From Acanthochromis polyacanthus (lineage: Eukaryota; Chordata; Actinopteri; Pomacentridae), in assembly GCF_021347895.1 (NCBI RefSeq), contig NC_067132.1:13508995-13572994 (forward strand): DNA of 64,000 bases, given 5' to 3'. This document shows positions 37,133 to 49,113 of this stretch, piece by piece; within the stretch, counting starts at the first letter, position 1; every line of letters starts with the position of its first letter. The translations under genes and the position numbers were made by a program. The notes under the pieces are model-generated. The model saw nothing but the letters and a program-made list of their open reading frames with translations, had not been told where the DNA came from and did not search any database.

Positions 37133-37164
<32 letters not shown>
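36181..37164. repeat. Probable interspersed repeat ending in a (GA)n tract
   Basis: The A-rich 36270-36560 segment and the GC-richer 36680-37110 segment differ from the flanks, and the block ends in a (GA)n microsatellite at about 37135-37164. The reading frames across it give only short, low-information peptides. I cannot assign a family. Confidence 0.4.
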
Positions 37165-37225
37165 CAGGACCAGAGGAGGAGAGAGCACTACCACAGCCCA
37201 CAGCCCTAAGCTGTGGCTCTGACAA

Positions 37226-37600
37226 AATCCATCCATCCATTCTCTATACACCGCTTTATCCTCATTAGGGTCGCGGGGGGTGCTGGAGCCTATCCCAGCT
37301 GACTCGGGTGAAGGCAGGGGACACCCTGGACAGGTCACCAGTCTGTCACAGGGCTACATATACAGACAAACAATCACACTCACATTCACACCTACAGGCA
37401 ATTTAGAGTAACCAGTTAACCTCAGTATATTTTTGGACTGTGGGAGGAAGCCAGAGTGCCCGGAGAAAACCCACGCATGCACAGGGAGAACATGCAAACT
37501 CCATGCAGAAAGATCCCAGGCACCGCCCAGGATTTAAACCAGGGATCTTCTTGCTGCAAGGCGAAAGTACTAACCATTACTCCACTGTACATCCCCATGA
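37226..37600 (-). repeat. Interspersed repeat family 2, copy 1
   Basis: It begins with ccatccatccattctctata, continues gggtcgcggggggtgctgga and ends near gcgaaagtactaaccattac. A second copy in the same orientation lies at 43985-44340. This is a very common teleost repeat whose complementary strand ends in ATGG units, hence the minus-strand assignment. Confidence 0.85.
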
Positions 37601-37774
37601 GTAAAAAAACCAAACTGATATAACAAAAAGCATAAAAATACATAAACATCCAACATAATACTTCACTGGTAATATACTGATAATGTGACTGCAGATTGGA
37701 TTTTCTTGAGTTGCTAATCATTTCTATAACTCCTAATTTCTGATGGAATGAAGCACGAGTCTTTGTCACACAAA

Positions 37775-39130
37775 ACATGAATGCATTTTGGTTCTTTCAT
37801 AAATTTATCATCGATCCTAGGAAATATGGCCAAATCTGCTGGAGCTGGAATAGTCAGTTTTGGTAATATAGAAAGCTGTACTCATGTTAGCCTCTTAACT
37901 TCTCATCAGTTATTACAGTTGACTACAGCCGCTGACTCTGAGCCACTTTATATATGGATCATCTGATCAGTCACAAACGCTATAGTGGGAAAGTCTGAGG
38001 AGCTCAGCAAAGATCTAAAGAAGCAAATCATTGACTTGTACAATTCAGGGAAGTAACTTGGAACCGCTTAAAAGCAGCTACAGATACCAAAATGATCTAT
38101 GCAAGCAAATGTTTGTAGGTTAAAAAAAGAAAGAAATGCCTGGCAAAGTTGTATCACTGCCATGATCAGAGGAAAATGCAAGTTATCACCAGCTGCTGAG
38201 AGACAGTCGGTCTGGATGGTCAACAGTCAGCCCAGAACCTCTAAAAAGTAGGCCTGCAATAAATAAAAAACTGCTAGAGCAGAGGTGTTAGCTTCCACAG
38301 TCAGGTGCATTGTATATCGTCATCGACTAACAGTCTCTGTCCTCCAGAAGTGACACCTTAAGGCTCAACTGAAGTTTGCTACTGATCACATGGACAAATA
38401 AAAGGCCTTCTGGAGGAACATTTTATGGTCAGATGAAATAAAAAAAAAAACAACAGCTATTTGACCAGGAATGTGTTTGGAGGAGAGAAGATAAAGCCTT
38501 TAACCCCAAGAATACCAAACCTACTGCCAAGCATGGTGGTGGCAGTATTATGCTCTGGGGCTGCTTTGGTGACAGTGGAACTGATGCTGCACACAAAGTG
38601 AATAAAATAATAAACAAGGCCTGTTACCTCCACAATCTTCAGGAAAAGCTAAAATCATCAGCCAGAAGGTTGGATGGTCCAACAAAACAATGACCGCAAA
38701 CACACATGAAAAGTAGGAAAGAAACTGTTAAATCAGGCTAGGATAGGTTTTAGATGGGCATCCCTAAAGTCCTGACTTAATCCTCATCAAGAACATGTGG
38801 ACTGTGATTAATAAAAAAAAATCTGTATCATAAAGCCAAAAAATTATGTTGAACTGAACTAATTCTGTTTAGAGGAGCAGTCAAAGATTAAACTAGAGGT
38901 TTGGCGATATTTGCAGAAGACCTACAATAAATCTATGAAAGAACCAAAATGCATTATTGTTTTACGCGAGAAAGCCACGTTTCAACCATTCCATCAAAGA
39001 AAATTAGGAGCTGTATGAGTCACTGGAAACTCAACACTGCTATGATTCACATGGTCTTTTCAAGTGTATGTAAAATTTTATTCACAGTTTTATGTGGGAT
39101 CACCCCAGACTACAATCAAAAAATATATAA
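37775..39130 (+). mobile_element. Decayed Tc1-like element
   Basis: Inverted copies of atgcattttggttctttcat lie near 37780 and 38935-38955. Between them, remnants of transposase read on the plus strand include a KDLKKQIIDLY-like start (38010) and an [19 protein letters not shown] stretch (about 38527-38570). Stops and indels are frequent. The outer ends are degraded, so the limits are approximate. Confidence 0.75.
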
Positions 39131-39214
39131 GCCAACATGAACATCATGAACATGTTAATATTGACTGGATGTGGAGATTTTTTACGCTCCCAGAAATGAA
39201 TCATACTTATTTGC

Positions 39215-42200
39215 TCATTTCTTCTTCACTTGAGCATAGATAGACTCTGGGCCATCAGCAGTCTGTGTTGAACTCTTGCACACTTTGACCTGTGAATAGA
39301 CGACGTCCGTCTGCTGTCTGTTGTCCTTCATGGAGTCTGAGGAAGGTCCAGGTCTTAGCTTGGAGAAGTCAATCTCTCCGTAATGGATGCCTTCATTTTC
39401 TGCAGTTCTGGTTTGTTCTTGGAGAAGCGTATTCTGAGAAAAATGGACAAAATATGAAATGTTATGACGAGCTGGAGGCCAACTCGTGAGACAAAATCAT
39501 CAGAATAACCTGCTTTCATTAACCACAGCAACAGAAAACTTGACACTATGCCAAAAAAAGGAATCTGTTCTGTCACTGTAAGTAGAAGCGTATTCACAAC
39601 ACTAAATGTGTAACTGCAGTACAGTACAGTTTTCCCACCTGCACTTGATGTGAAGTTGAACGTGTTGACTTTAACCTCCTAGAAGAGAAAGCAGGGGATG
39701 TAATTTAAATATTCAGTTACAGCACTTTCATCATAATCATCATTCTCAGTCTGGATTTTCTGGGAAGTCTGTTTTCAATGTTTTGTTTTGTAAGTAATTT
39801 TAAAAGGTTAGTTCGGAATACATTGTGCTACAGTAATCAGTAAAGGGTTAGGGTTAGGGTATGTGAAATTTGAGGTTGATATATCAACTACATTCTGAGA
39901 TAATTAAAAAAGAGTCAACCCACTTCCAGCAGTTTTATTGCATATTGACATTTAACTCTATCTCAGGAACTATTATAGGTAAAAGCATGGTTTTTGCTGG
40001 TATTTATCTTTAAGCGATTGATCCAGAATCTGCATTATTACACACGTAGATCAAATCGTGTCTGTGATTGTGAGTTGAAATATGAAAAAATAAAGCTGTC
40101 ATTGAAGGTTCCATCTCCAAGCACACAATGGAAAGAAGAAATTGCAGTGATAACTTTATTTAGATTCAGTTTTTCAAGAAAAAAATACTTGATTTCTGCA
40201 ATGTATCTTCCACTTATTAGTCTAAGATTCTATTAGATTGTGTTATGAAATAATTCGCAATGCTTTGAAAGTCATTTGAGACTCATGTCGAGAGATTTCA
40301 AGCGAATCAAGAAAACAGAAGAGTATCATCTGCATAATAACTAATATCTTTGCTTGGTCAGTGCAATATTTTCCCTTGTGTCAGAATGTAAACTTAACAG
40401 AAATGTCCACGTGTGTATATAACCGATATTAACTCCACAAATGCATCTTTGGTTGTAATTCCCGGTAACATAAAAGCAGCTATTTTCAAGATATGAACTT
40501 CAAATAATTCCCCAAATCCACCCCAATGGGATAATCAGCAATATCAGAACAGGAACTGCGGTGTAAAAGAACTAAAATGAAAAAATAATCAATGTGATGA
40601 ACGAGCTAAACACACACAAAAAAATAACAAAAGGATTCAGGATAAGTAAACCTGGGCTTGACGTTGATCCGTGATGCTTACCAAAGGATGAAGACCACAC
40701 TCATGAGTACGATGGCCCCAGTGATCCCTCCAACAACAGCACCCAATGACGAAGGCTGTCCGTTTTCTAACAAAAACATCAGAAGTGACACGGTCAAGTT
40801 AATAAAAGTCATCATTGTCACTCACAACTCATGACTCCAGGTCAGCTAAACCCACAATACTTTGCAAATGTATCATCCAAGCTGCAAGATCTAGTATTTC
40901 AAGTTGTAAATGCACAACCATGGCAATGAATGCTTATTTCACACACAAAAAACACCATGTGGACATGTTGTCTTGATTTTCACTGGAGGGGATCTTTCAT
41001 GCTTCTGTGAATGCTGAGAATGGAAAATCTCTTCTGTCATATTTCCTACTTTATTCCTCTGTTGCTATAGTACATTCAGTTTCCATTCAAATGTGCCCAA
41101 GCTCTTCATTTCTACTTCCCCACACTGTTTACTGCTTTTCATAAAGATACTAATATTCAGTGCCCCGTTAACAATCCTTTTTTGGGATACATTTGTATTA
41201 ACTTCTGATTGAAAACATTATTTGAAATTCTGGACACAGTATTTTTGCATATATTATGAGGCAGAAAACCATTTATCAAGCTCTAAATTTTCCAATTTCA
41301 GATGCAGCAGTGTTTACCTGGAATATATAGATTGATCTCTAGTGATGTGTCATGACCAAGATCATTTGTAGCTACGCAGTAATAACTTTCTGTCATGTTG
41401 GTCATCTTGAGTTTGTGAAGGTATCCTTCAGCTACTTTCATGGGTCCATCTTCAGTTCTTAAGAACCAGGAGAAGTTGCTGACAGGAGGATTGGCTCTGC
41501 TGGAGCATGTCAGGTTCACCCAGCTACCTGCTGACACCAAACCTGATGGACTGATGGATGCTGAGGTTTCTTTGGGGGCATCTGAGGAAAATGGGACACA
41601 AATGTACAACATGAAAGATGAATGAGAGCCTTGAAAACAGAAGAAATAAATCATGATGAGCAGACAGGATCACTTACATGGAACACTGAGAGTCTGTTGT
41701 GTCTCTTTGGTCTTTCCAGGTTTTCCTTCATCCACAGGATATGTGGCAGAGCAGCTGATGTTGAATCCATCATGTGAGTGTGACAGAGTGATGCTCTGCT
41801 GGATTTTACTTGTAAAGGTTCCATCTGTGTTTTCCTCTATTTGGCTGTGAGAGTTTTGTGGGAGGTTCCAGGTGAGTTGAGGAGGGGAGTGTGGACAGGG
41901 AGTGAAAGCTGAGCAGCTGATAGTGACAGACTTCTTCTCCTTCACTTCACCTGAGATGTTGATTGTGGGACTCCACGGAGAATCTGTGGTTTCACATCAC
42001 ATTTTATTCATTAGAATACAGCACATTACACCGCTAAGCAGTGTTTAAAATCTACACAAGTCCTTCTTTTGATATTAAAAATTGCCCCAAATTCACATAG
42101 AAGTTTATAAAATCACCACTGATGATATAAATGATACATAAATAGTTCCTTTATGAGTTCTTATCTCAAGTGTGATGAAATTAAAATAGTGATATTAAAG

Positions 42201-45052
42201 AAAATATACTACAGTGCCTTGTGAAAGTATTCGGCCCCCTTGAACTTTTCAACCTTTCGCCACATTTCAGGCTTCAAACACAAAGATATAAAATTCTATT
42301 TTTTTGTCAAGAATCAACAACAAGTGGGACACAATCGTGAAGTAGAACGAAATTTATTGGATATTTTAAACTTTTTTAACAAATAAAAACCTGAAAAGTG
42401 GGGTGTGCAATATTATTCGGCCCCTTTACTTTCAGTGCAGCAAACTCACTCCAGAAGTTCAGTGAGGATCTCTGAATGATCCAATGTTGTCCTAAATGAC
42501 TGATGATGATAAATAGAATCCACCTGTGTGTAATCAAGTCTCCGTATAAATGCACCTGCTCTGTGACAGTCTCAGGGTTCTGTTTAAAGTGCAGAGAGCA
42601 TCATGAAGACCAAGGAACACACCAGGCAGGTCCCAGATACTGTTGTGGAGAAGTTTAAAGCTGGATTTGGATACAAAAAGATTTCCCAAGCTTTAAACAT
42701 CTCAAGGAGCACTGTGCAAGCAATCATATTGAAATGGAAGGAGTATCAGACCACTGCAAATCTACCAAGACCCGGCCGTCCCTCTAAACTTTCACCTCGA
42801 ACAAGGAGAAGACTGATCAGAGATGCAGCCAAGAGGCCCATGATCACTCTGGATGAACTGCAGAGATCTACAGCTGAGGTGGGAGAGTCTGTCCATAGGA
42901 CAACAATCAGTCGTACACTGCACAAATCTGGCCTTTATGGAAGAGTGGCAAGAAGAAAGCCATTTCTCAAAGATATCCATAAAAAGTCTCGTTTGAAGTT
43001 TGCCACAAGCCACCTGGGAGACACACCAAACATGTGGAAGAAGGTGCTCTGGTCAGATGAAACCAAAATGGAACTTTTTGGCCACAATGCAAAACGATAT
43101 GTTTGGTGTAAAAGCAACACAGCTCATCACCCTGAACACACCATCCCCACTGTCAAACATGGTGGTGGCAGCCTCATGGTTTGGGCCTGCTTTTCTTCAG
43201 CAGGGACAGGGAAGATGGTTCAAATTGATGGGAAGATGAATGGAGCCAAATACAGGAGCATTCTGGAAGAAAAGCTGTTGGAGTCTGCAAAAGACCTGAG
43301 ACTGGGACGGAGATTTAGCTTCCAACAGGACAATGATCCAAAACATAAAGCCAAATCTACAATGGAATGGTTCACAAATAAACGTATCCAGGTGTTAGAA
43401 TGGCCAAGTCAAAGTCCAGACCTGAATCCAATGGAGAATCTGTGGGCAGAGCTGAAGACTGCTGTTCACAAACGCTCTCCATCCAACCTCACTGAGCTTG
43501 AGCTGTTTTGCAAGGAAGAATGGGCAAGAATTTCAGTCTCTCGATGTGCAAAACTGATAGAGACATACCCCAAGCGACTTGCAGCTGTAATTGCAGCAAA
43601 AGGTGGCGCTACAAAGTATTAATGCAAGGGGACCGAATAATATTGCACGCCCCACTATTCAGGTTTTTATTTGTTAAAAAAGTTTAAAATATCCAATAAA
43701 TTTCGTTCCACTTCATGATTGTGTCCCACTTGTTGTTGATTCTTGACAAAAAATTCAAATTTTAATATCTTTATGTTTGAAGCCTGAAATGTGGCAAAAG
43801 GTTGAAAAGTTCAAGGGGGCCGAATACTTTCACAAGGCACTGTATATAACCACTAAATATATAGCATAAATATACAAGCAGTATTTAATTGCCAATCTGA
43901 GCAATTAACATGACTGTTTTGTAACATTTAACCTTGTAATACTTGGATTATGTTGATTTTTGTCCTATTTTACTATAGAAAATAAAACCATCCATCCATC
44001 CATCCATTCTCTATACACCGCTTTATCCTCACTAGGGTCGCGGGGGGTGCTGGAGTCTATCCCAGCTGACTCGGGCGAAGGACAGGGACACCCTGGACAG
44101 GTCGCCAGTCTGTCACAGGGCTACATATACAGACAAACAATCACACTCACATTCACACCTACGGACAGTTTAGAGTAATCAATTAACCTCAGCATATTTT
44201 TGGACTGAGGGAGGAAGCCGGAGTGCCCGAAGAAAACCCACGCATGCACAGGGAGAACATGCAAACTCCATGCAGAAAGATCCCAGGGATCTTCTTGCTG
44301 CAAGGCGAAAGTGCTAACCACTATACCACTGTGCAGCCCTAAGTAAAACCATAATTTCCTTATTCAGTTGTCGGTTAAAAAGTAACACTGTTTAACCTCA
44401 ATGAAAGGAAGTGTCAAAATGAAGGTTAGCTGCAATATTAAAAACAACAACAAACAAACAGGAAATTCTTTACCGTGAACCTCTATTTCAAGACGATCAC
44501 AAGACGCTGTTGCCTTAAATTGCTCGTTCTCAATTCTGAAGAAGTATGTGTCAGTGTGATTTGTGTTTAAATCGGAAAACAAAGTGGTGCAATTCCTTTG
44601 ACTCAGGTTTCCAGTAATTTCCATCGGATAGGTGGTGACAGTCCCGCTGCTGTTGAAGATCACATTCTTTGGATTTTTTAGAAAAGTAGAATCATCTTTT
44701 ATCCACACTCCAAATGTTCGTCTTGCAGTGTTGAAATTTTGATCTTCTGCGACACTAAAGCTACAGGGAATTAATAAACAAGATCCACTCAGCGCTTCCA
44801 TCTTCTTTGGTGCAGTGATGAAGAGGCTGGGTGTCTTTGAACAGTCGCCCAAAGCACCTGTAAAGTCAGCGTACTTCAGTTATTCAACAAAATGCTGGTC
44901 TTTTATTACCCTGGGTAGTTTGCAGTTTCTGTATAAATATTTCAGCTTTTTTCCCCCTAAAGTTTCAGATTGTAAATCTCAGGAATATCTTCAAATAACT
45001 GAACAAACAACTCACCTGAAACAAAGAGGGAAATCAGTAACATGAAGACCAT
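39215..45052 (-). CDS. Siglec/CD22-like receptor D, inhibitory type (ITIM tail)
   Basis: Predicted 444 aa. Exons in transcript order: 45016-45052 (leader), 44474-44857 (V-set), 41678-41983 (C2-1), 41318-41581 (C2-2), 40682-40766 (TM), 39639-39678, 39215-39433 (tail). The 5' UTR exon ends at 45437. The leader is shorter than in A, B, C and E because the upstream ATG region is not conserved; I start at MVFMLLISLF. The V domain has SGSCLLIPCSF, NCTTLFSDL and TYFFRIE. The tail has IHYGEI, VVYSQV and SIYAQV. C2-1 and the first half of C2-2 are nearly identical to the paralogues, but the second half of C2-2 (from GYLHKLKM on) is divergent and 3 bp longer. The V/C2-1 intron holds an intact Tc1-like element and a family 2 repeat. 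Confidence 0.87.
42212..43842 (+). mobile_element. Full-length Tc1-like transposon with uninterrupted transposase
   Basis: The element is 1,631 bp, flanked by TA on both sides, with inverted repeats of about 210 bp starting cagtgccttgtgaaagtatt. The inverted-repeat copies differ at only a few positions. It sits in the V/C2-1 intron of receptor D on the opposite strand. Intact coding sequence and well-matched ends mark it as the youngest Tc1 copy in the window. Confidence 0.96.
42603..43622 (+). CDS. Tc1-like transposase, intact frame (339 aa)
   Basis: Cut-and-paste transposase of the Tc1/mariner group. Layout: paired-like helix-turn-helix DNA-binding domains in the first 110 residues, with the GRPSKLS hook near residue 60, then a DDE/D catalytic domain with LWSDETKMELFG (first Asp), [14 protein letters not shown] (second Asp) and SPDLNPMENLW (Glu), the DD34E spacing. 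Length is the normal 340 residues for the family and all three catalytic residues are present. The start is the first ATG after the left inverted repeat. Whether it is active cannot be told from sequence; no lesion is visible. Confidence 0.95.
   Translation: MKTKEHTRQVPDTVVEKFKAGFGYKKISQALNISRSTVQAIILKWKEYQTTANLPRPGRPSKLSPRTRRRLIRDAAKRPMITLDELQRSTAEVGESVHRTTISRTLHKSGLYGRVARRKPFLKDIHKKSRLKFATSHLGDTPNMWKKVLWSDETKMELFGHNAKRYVWCKSNTAHHPEHTIPTVKHGGGSLMVWACFSSAGTGKMVQIDGKMNGAKYRSILEEKLLESAKDLRLGRRFSFQQDNDPKHKAKSTMEWFTNKRIQVLEWPSQSPDLNPMENLWAELKTAVHKRSPSNLTELELFCKEEWARISVSRCAKLIETYPKRLAAVIAAKGGATKY
43985..44340 (-). repeat. Interspersed repeat family 2, copy 2
   Basis: It is nearly collinear with 37226-37600, starting in (ATCC)n and including gggtcgcggggggtgctgga and gcgaaagtgctaaccactat. 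It lies 140 bp after the Tc1 element, in the same receptor D intron. Confidence 0.87.
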
Positions 45053-45437
45053 ATTCACAGGCACACACTTGTTCCCTGGAATTGCAAACAAAAATAAGAA
45101 AAAAAGCAGTTTTAATCATCTCACTTGTCAAGTTTTTAATGTGTTTAATGCCTTTTCAAGCAACTTCCGTAATTCAGAAACTCGCCTTGGGCAGTCAGAG
45201 TGATTCACACCATCTGTACAGCAGTGCTTTAAAATCTGATTAAATATAAAAACTACAGCTAAAATCGCAATACTCCATCAGTTCATGTTTTGATTTTGTT
45301 TGCTTTTTTGTCCAATAAAGTAAAACCCATCAACTGAAAATTGCAAATGCATACAGTATTTGTCAGTGCAGTGTACAAAGAATGACACAATGAAAAGAGG
45401 AAACTAAGAAATAGAAGTGGTCAAAGTTTTCCTTACC

Positions 45438-46689
45438 AAACGAGTCCACGGGAAGTTTTGAGCTTACAGTGAAGAGAAGCGGATTTTGAATGTGCAAGGA
45501 ACCATGTAACCCAGCTGTAATATGATGGAAAGAAGACTTCCTGTTTAAAAAAAGCCAAGTAAAGTCGTTTTTTTTTTTTTTTTTTGTTGTTACAAAGCTG
45601 CAAGACATCACATGACCCTGATGACTAAAATACAGAAACGGAGTCACCGTTTTCCTTCCTGCTGACACTGAAGGGCCAAAGGAACTGACAAGGGAAGTCA
45701 AGATATTATAACTCCAAAAACTCCTTTGCTTGCTTCCTTATTGTTGTGTTGTAACGTAAAACAGCAGAAAGAGAGAGATTGAGAGCCCTCGAGGTTCTAG
45801 CTTCAACTTTTATTTTTTCTTACTTCCTCTCTTCTTCTCCCATATTCGTACATACCTATATGTTGTATTCCACTGCCACCTAGTGAAACATGCGAGACAA
45901 CACCACACTTATCTCAAAGATTTTTGGTAAAATTTGACACATTTTGAACCTACCTGTATGATTAAACTTATCCAAAATGCATTAAGTATCGGTCCTAACT
46001 ACATCTATGCAAACAGGAATGATGAGAAAGTGCTGAAGTTGCTGTCCACCTGTGAACTGAAAGTTCTCTCTTGTCTTTTTAAAAACTACATTTGAGTGTC
46101 ATATCATTTTCATGTTTGCATCAAGTGAAGAAGTCAGTTAAGAAAGAAGGAAGGAAGTAGGGAAATTAGTTGAATCACAACAAAACACCAGCTTTTGTGA
46201 CTTATACTGACTCACACAATAGAAAACTATACAAAATACAGTTTTATTTTTGTGTTAAGATCCTTTTAATTGATTGACACAAAGCTTTAAAAAAACATTG
46301 AAATGATTAAATTTTCATCGTAGTCTGAGATTGTCTTTCAAGCCATTTATCCATTATTGATTGATAGAAAAAAATCCACTTTCTTCTCAGAATTGGAAGC
46401 TTTATTGTGATTATGCTTCAGTGCAAAACAGCAATACAACAAAATCAACAAAGATAGTGAATGGACAGTAAACAATATACAACATTTTGTTTTAATTACA
46501 TCGACATCTTTCTCTCTCTCCTTGTGGCTCAACTCAGAAACCTCACTCCCTTCATCAACCTACACTCAGTGTCAAAGTGAAAACAGAATCTTAAAAGTTA
46601 TTAACATTTATTAGAAAAGAAAAAATCTGAAGTATCAGGTTGACATAGACCGTTTGCTATGATACTTGAAATGTAGCTCAGCCAGTTCA
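45438..46689. other. Upstream flank of receptor D and 3' end of receptor E
   Basis: 45438-45720 is the 5' flank of receptor D. Further on, around 46500-46545, the minus strand reads gagttgagccacaaggagag, similar to the 3' UTR of receptor B (about 24315-24340). This suggests the 3' end of receptor E once extended to this point. No coding exon found. Confidence 0.5.
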
Positions 46690-48075
46690 TTTATTTTATT
46701 CTTCTCAAAAAGAATCAAAAATTCAGTTGATCGGACATGATCTGGAAAGGCACACACCTATAATACAAGATCTCACAGCTGTCTATACTGATTAATGCAA
46801 AACTTAAGCCATGAGGTCACAGGAAGTGCCTGTAGAGCTCAGAAACAGGATTCTGTCGAGACACAGATCTGGAGAAAACTACAAAAAACAATTCTGCTAT
46901 ATTGAACAGTCCCAAGACCACAATGACGTCCATAATTCTTAAATGACAGAAGCTGAAAACAAGTAGAACTTGTCCAGGAGCTGATCGTTTCACCAAGCTG
47001 AGCAAATGGGAAGAAGGGACTCGATGAAAGATGTGGCCAAGAACCTAACAGTCAGTGTCACTGAGCTCCAGACATCCCATGGAGATGGGAGAAACTTCTA
47101 GAACAACCAAACTGCAGCTCCTCTTGGATCTAGGTTTCATCAATCAATCAGTCAAAATTTGTTTGTAGAGCACTTCACAAGAACACAAAAGAAGACCAAA
47201 GTGCCTTCCAACAGCATAATGAAACAAAACAATACAATTTGGATTACTATAAAAATTACTATAAAACCATAGAAATCATAAAAAACCATAAAACCACGAA
47301 AACTATAAAACCAAAATACAGCACAGATAAATCGGTACCATTTCAAAGAGGCATTTTGGGATGACATGAAAAAAAAAACAGTCCTAGGATTTGAAGACAC
47401 ATCTGAATAGGTGGGTTTTCAGTCTGGACTTAAAAAGCAACAGGTCGGTGATAGCGCAAAGTTCAAGTGGGAGTGCATTCCAGAGTTTTGGGGTGGCAAT
47501 AGCAAAGGAACCATCATCCCACTGCTTGTACCATGACAGACTCTATTCGGTGAAGTACACATGAAAGCCAACTTGGAGTTTGCTAATAAGCACCTAAAGG
47601 ACTCTCAGAAAAAAGATGAAACCATATGACGTCATTTCTAAGCATCATGTCTGGAAGAAACCAGGCATAACTCGTCCCTTGCACGATACCATCCAAACAG
47701 TAAAGCATGGTGGCGGCAGTATCATGCTACGGAGGGGTTTTTCAGCAGCATGAGCAGGGACACCGGTCAAGGTGAAAGGAAAGCTGAACGGAACAGGAAG
47801 TGCAGAAGTATCCTTGATGAAAACCTTCTCAGACTGAGCTGAAGGCTCAACTTCCAACAGGACACTGACCCCAAGTAGCCCAAGTATCCAAGACAACACT
47901 GGAGTGGTTTAGGGATGGCTATTCATGCTCAGCTCATAATAGCAATGTATTTTTTTTTCTTTTGGGGAGATTTGCAAAAATTTCCAATATTCAGTTTTTG
48001 CTTTGTCATTACGGAAGATGGAACATTTTTAACATAAGACTGCAACAAGTAAAGAGATCTGAATACTTTGTGAAC
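46690..48075 (+). mobile_element. Decayed Tc1-like element with a nested repeat
   Basis: Plus-strand transposase remnants read an EVPVELRNRILSRHRSG-like start (46825-46875), then, after an interruption at 47145-47515, WKKPGITRPLHDTIQTVKHG (about 47650) and a QQDTDPK-like piece near 47860. Frames are broken throughout. It lies between the membrane exon of receptor E and that gene's putative 3' end. Confidence 0.78.
47145..47515. repeat. Repeat nested in the Tc1 relic
   Basis: It starts with tcaatcaatcagtcaaaatt and interrupts the Tc1 remnant. Similar wording (gagcac.tt...acaccaaag.tcactt, aaaacaaaacaa) occurs around 31010-31090, so it is probably a dispersed element of unknown class. Confidence 0.5.
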
Positions 48076-48078
48076 TTA

Positions 48079-48428
48079 CACTACTGCTCACAAGTTTGGG
48101 GTCACCCAGACAATTTAATGTTTTCAATAAAAACTCACACTTCTTATTCATGTGCTAACATAACTGCACAAGGAGTTTCTAATCATCAATGAGCCTTTCA
48201 GCACCATTAGCTAACACAATGTAGCATTAGAACACAGGAGTGATGGTTGCTGGAAATGTTCCTCTGTACCTCTATGGAGATATTCCATTAAAAATCAGCC
48301 GTTTCCAGCTAGAATAGTCATTTACCACATTAACAATGTCTAGACTCTATTTCTGATCAATTTAATGTTATCTTCACTGAAAACATAAGGACATTTCTCA
48401 GTGACCCCAAGGTTTGAATGGTAGTGTG
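48079..48428. repeat. Tc1-like MITE (tttggggtcaccc family), near-complete
   Basis: The ends are inverted repeats: cactactgctcacaagtttg at the left and caaggtttgaatggtagtgt at the right, with the ggggtcac motif in inverted form on both sides. There is no coding capacity. Copies occur at 11222 and 58129. Confidence 0.8.
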
Positions 48429-49113
48429 CTATAATTTGTGGCACTGAAACAACACAGGATTGTGCTCTACACTCTACTGCACCTGAAAAGCTCCAAACTT
48501 TACTGAGGAGTTGCTCCATGTGAAGGGCAGCCATGACGTGTGTTTGCAGCTCTTTCAAAATGTCCAAAAACTTTAATAAATATAGGTTAAAGCTACATTC
48601 GTTACTGTTCTGCTCTGAATAATTAATATGAATTGCGATGTTTTATTTTCACCTAGGGTTTTATTTTATGGATTTTAGGTCTTTCCACTGTGAAGTAATC
48701 AGCAATCTTTAGCTTCATCGATACACTGAATTCAATGAGCCACTTCATGGGGTTGTTACAGCAAAAATTCTAGCAAAAAATGACATATTTACATGACCAT
48801 CGGATATTAGATACTTTAACTTATTTCTAACTGGTTCTTTAGCGCTACAGTAAATGAAATGATGTTAATCAAGAGTTTTTCCTTCCTCCTCAGACCCTTC
48901 ACTTTTTGGATAATGATGCTGTTCCACCGCTGCTCATCTCAAAGTTCTCTGCAGCTGATTTGTTGGAGAATTTTGATCTGAAGAAACTGAATGCAAAAAC
49001 AAAACAAAAAGAAATATTTTCTTTTGTTTATCCTGAAATGAATCATCTACCTTATTCAACTAATGCATATTTAAAATCAGTCTGTAGTTGAGCACATCGT
49101 AGAAATGTTTGTC

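Noticed and set aside
39846..39859. Telomere-like ttagggttaggg
   Set aside because: Only two units; chance occurrence, no interstitial telomere array.
42603..43622. Transposase as a domesticated host gene
   Set aside because: The frame is still enclosed by matched inverted repeats and TA flanks, so it is better read as part of a mobile element.
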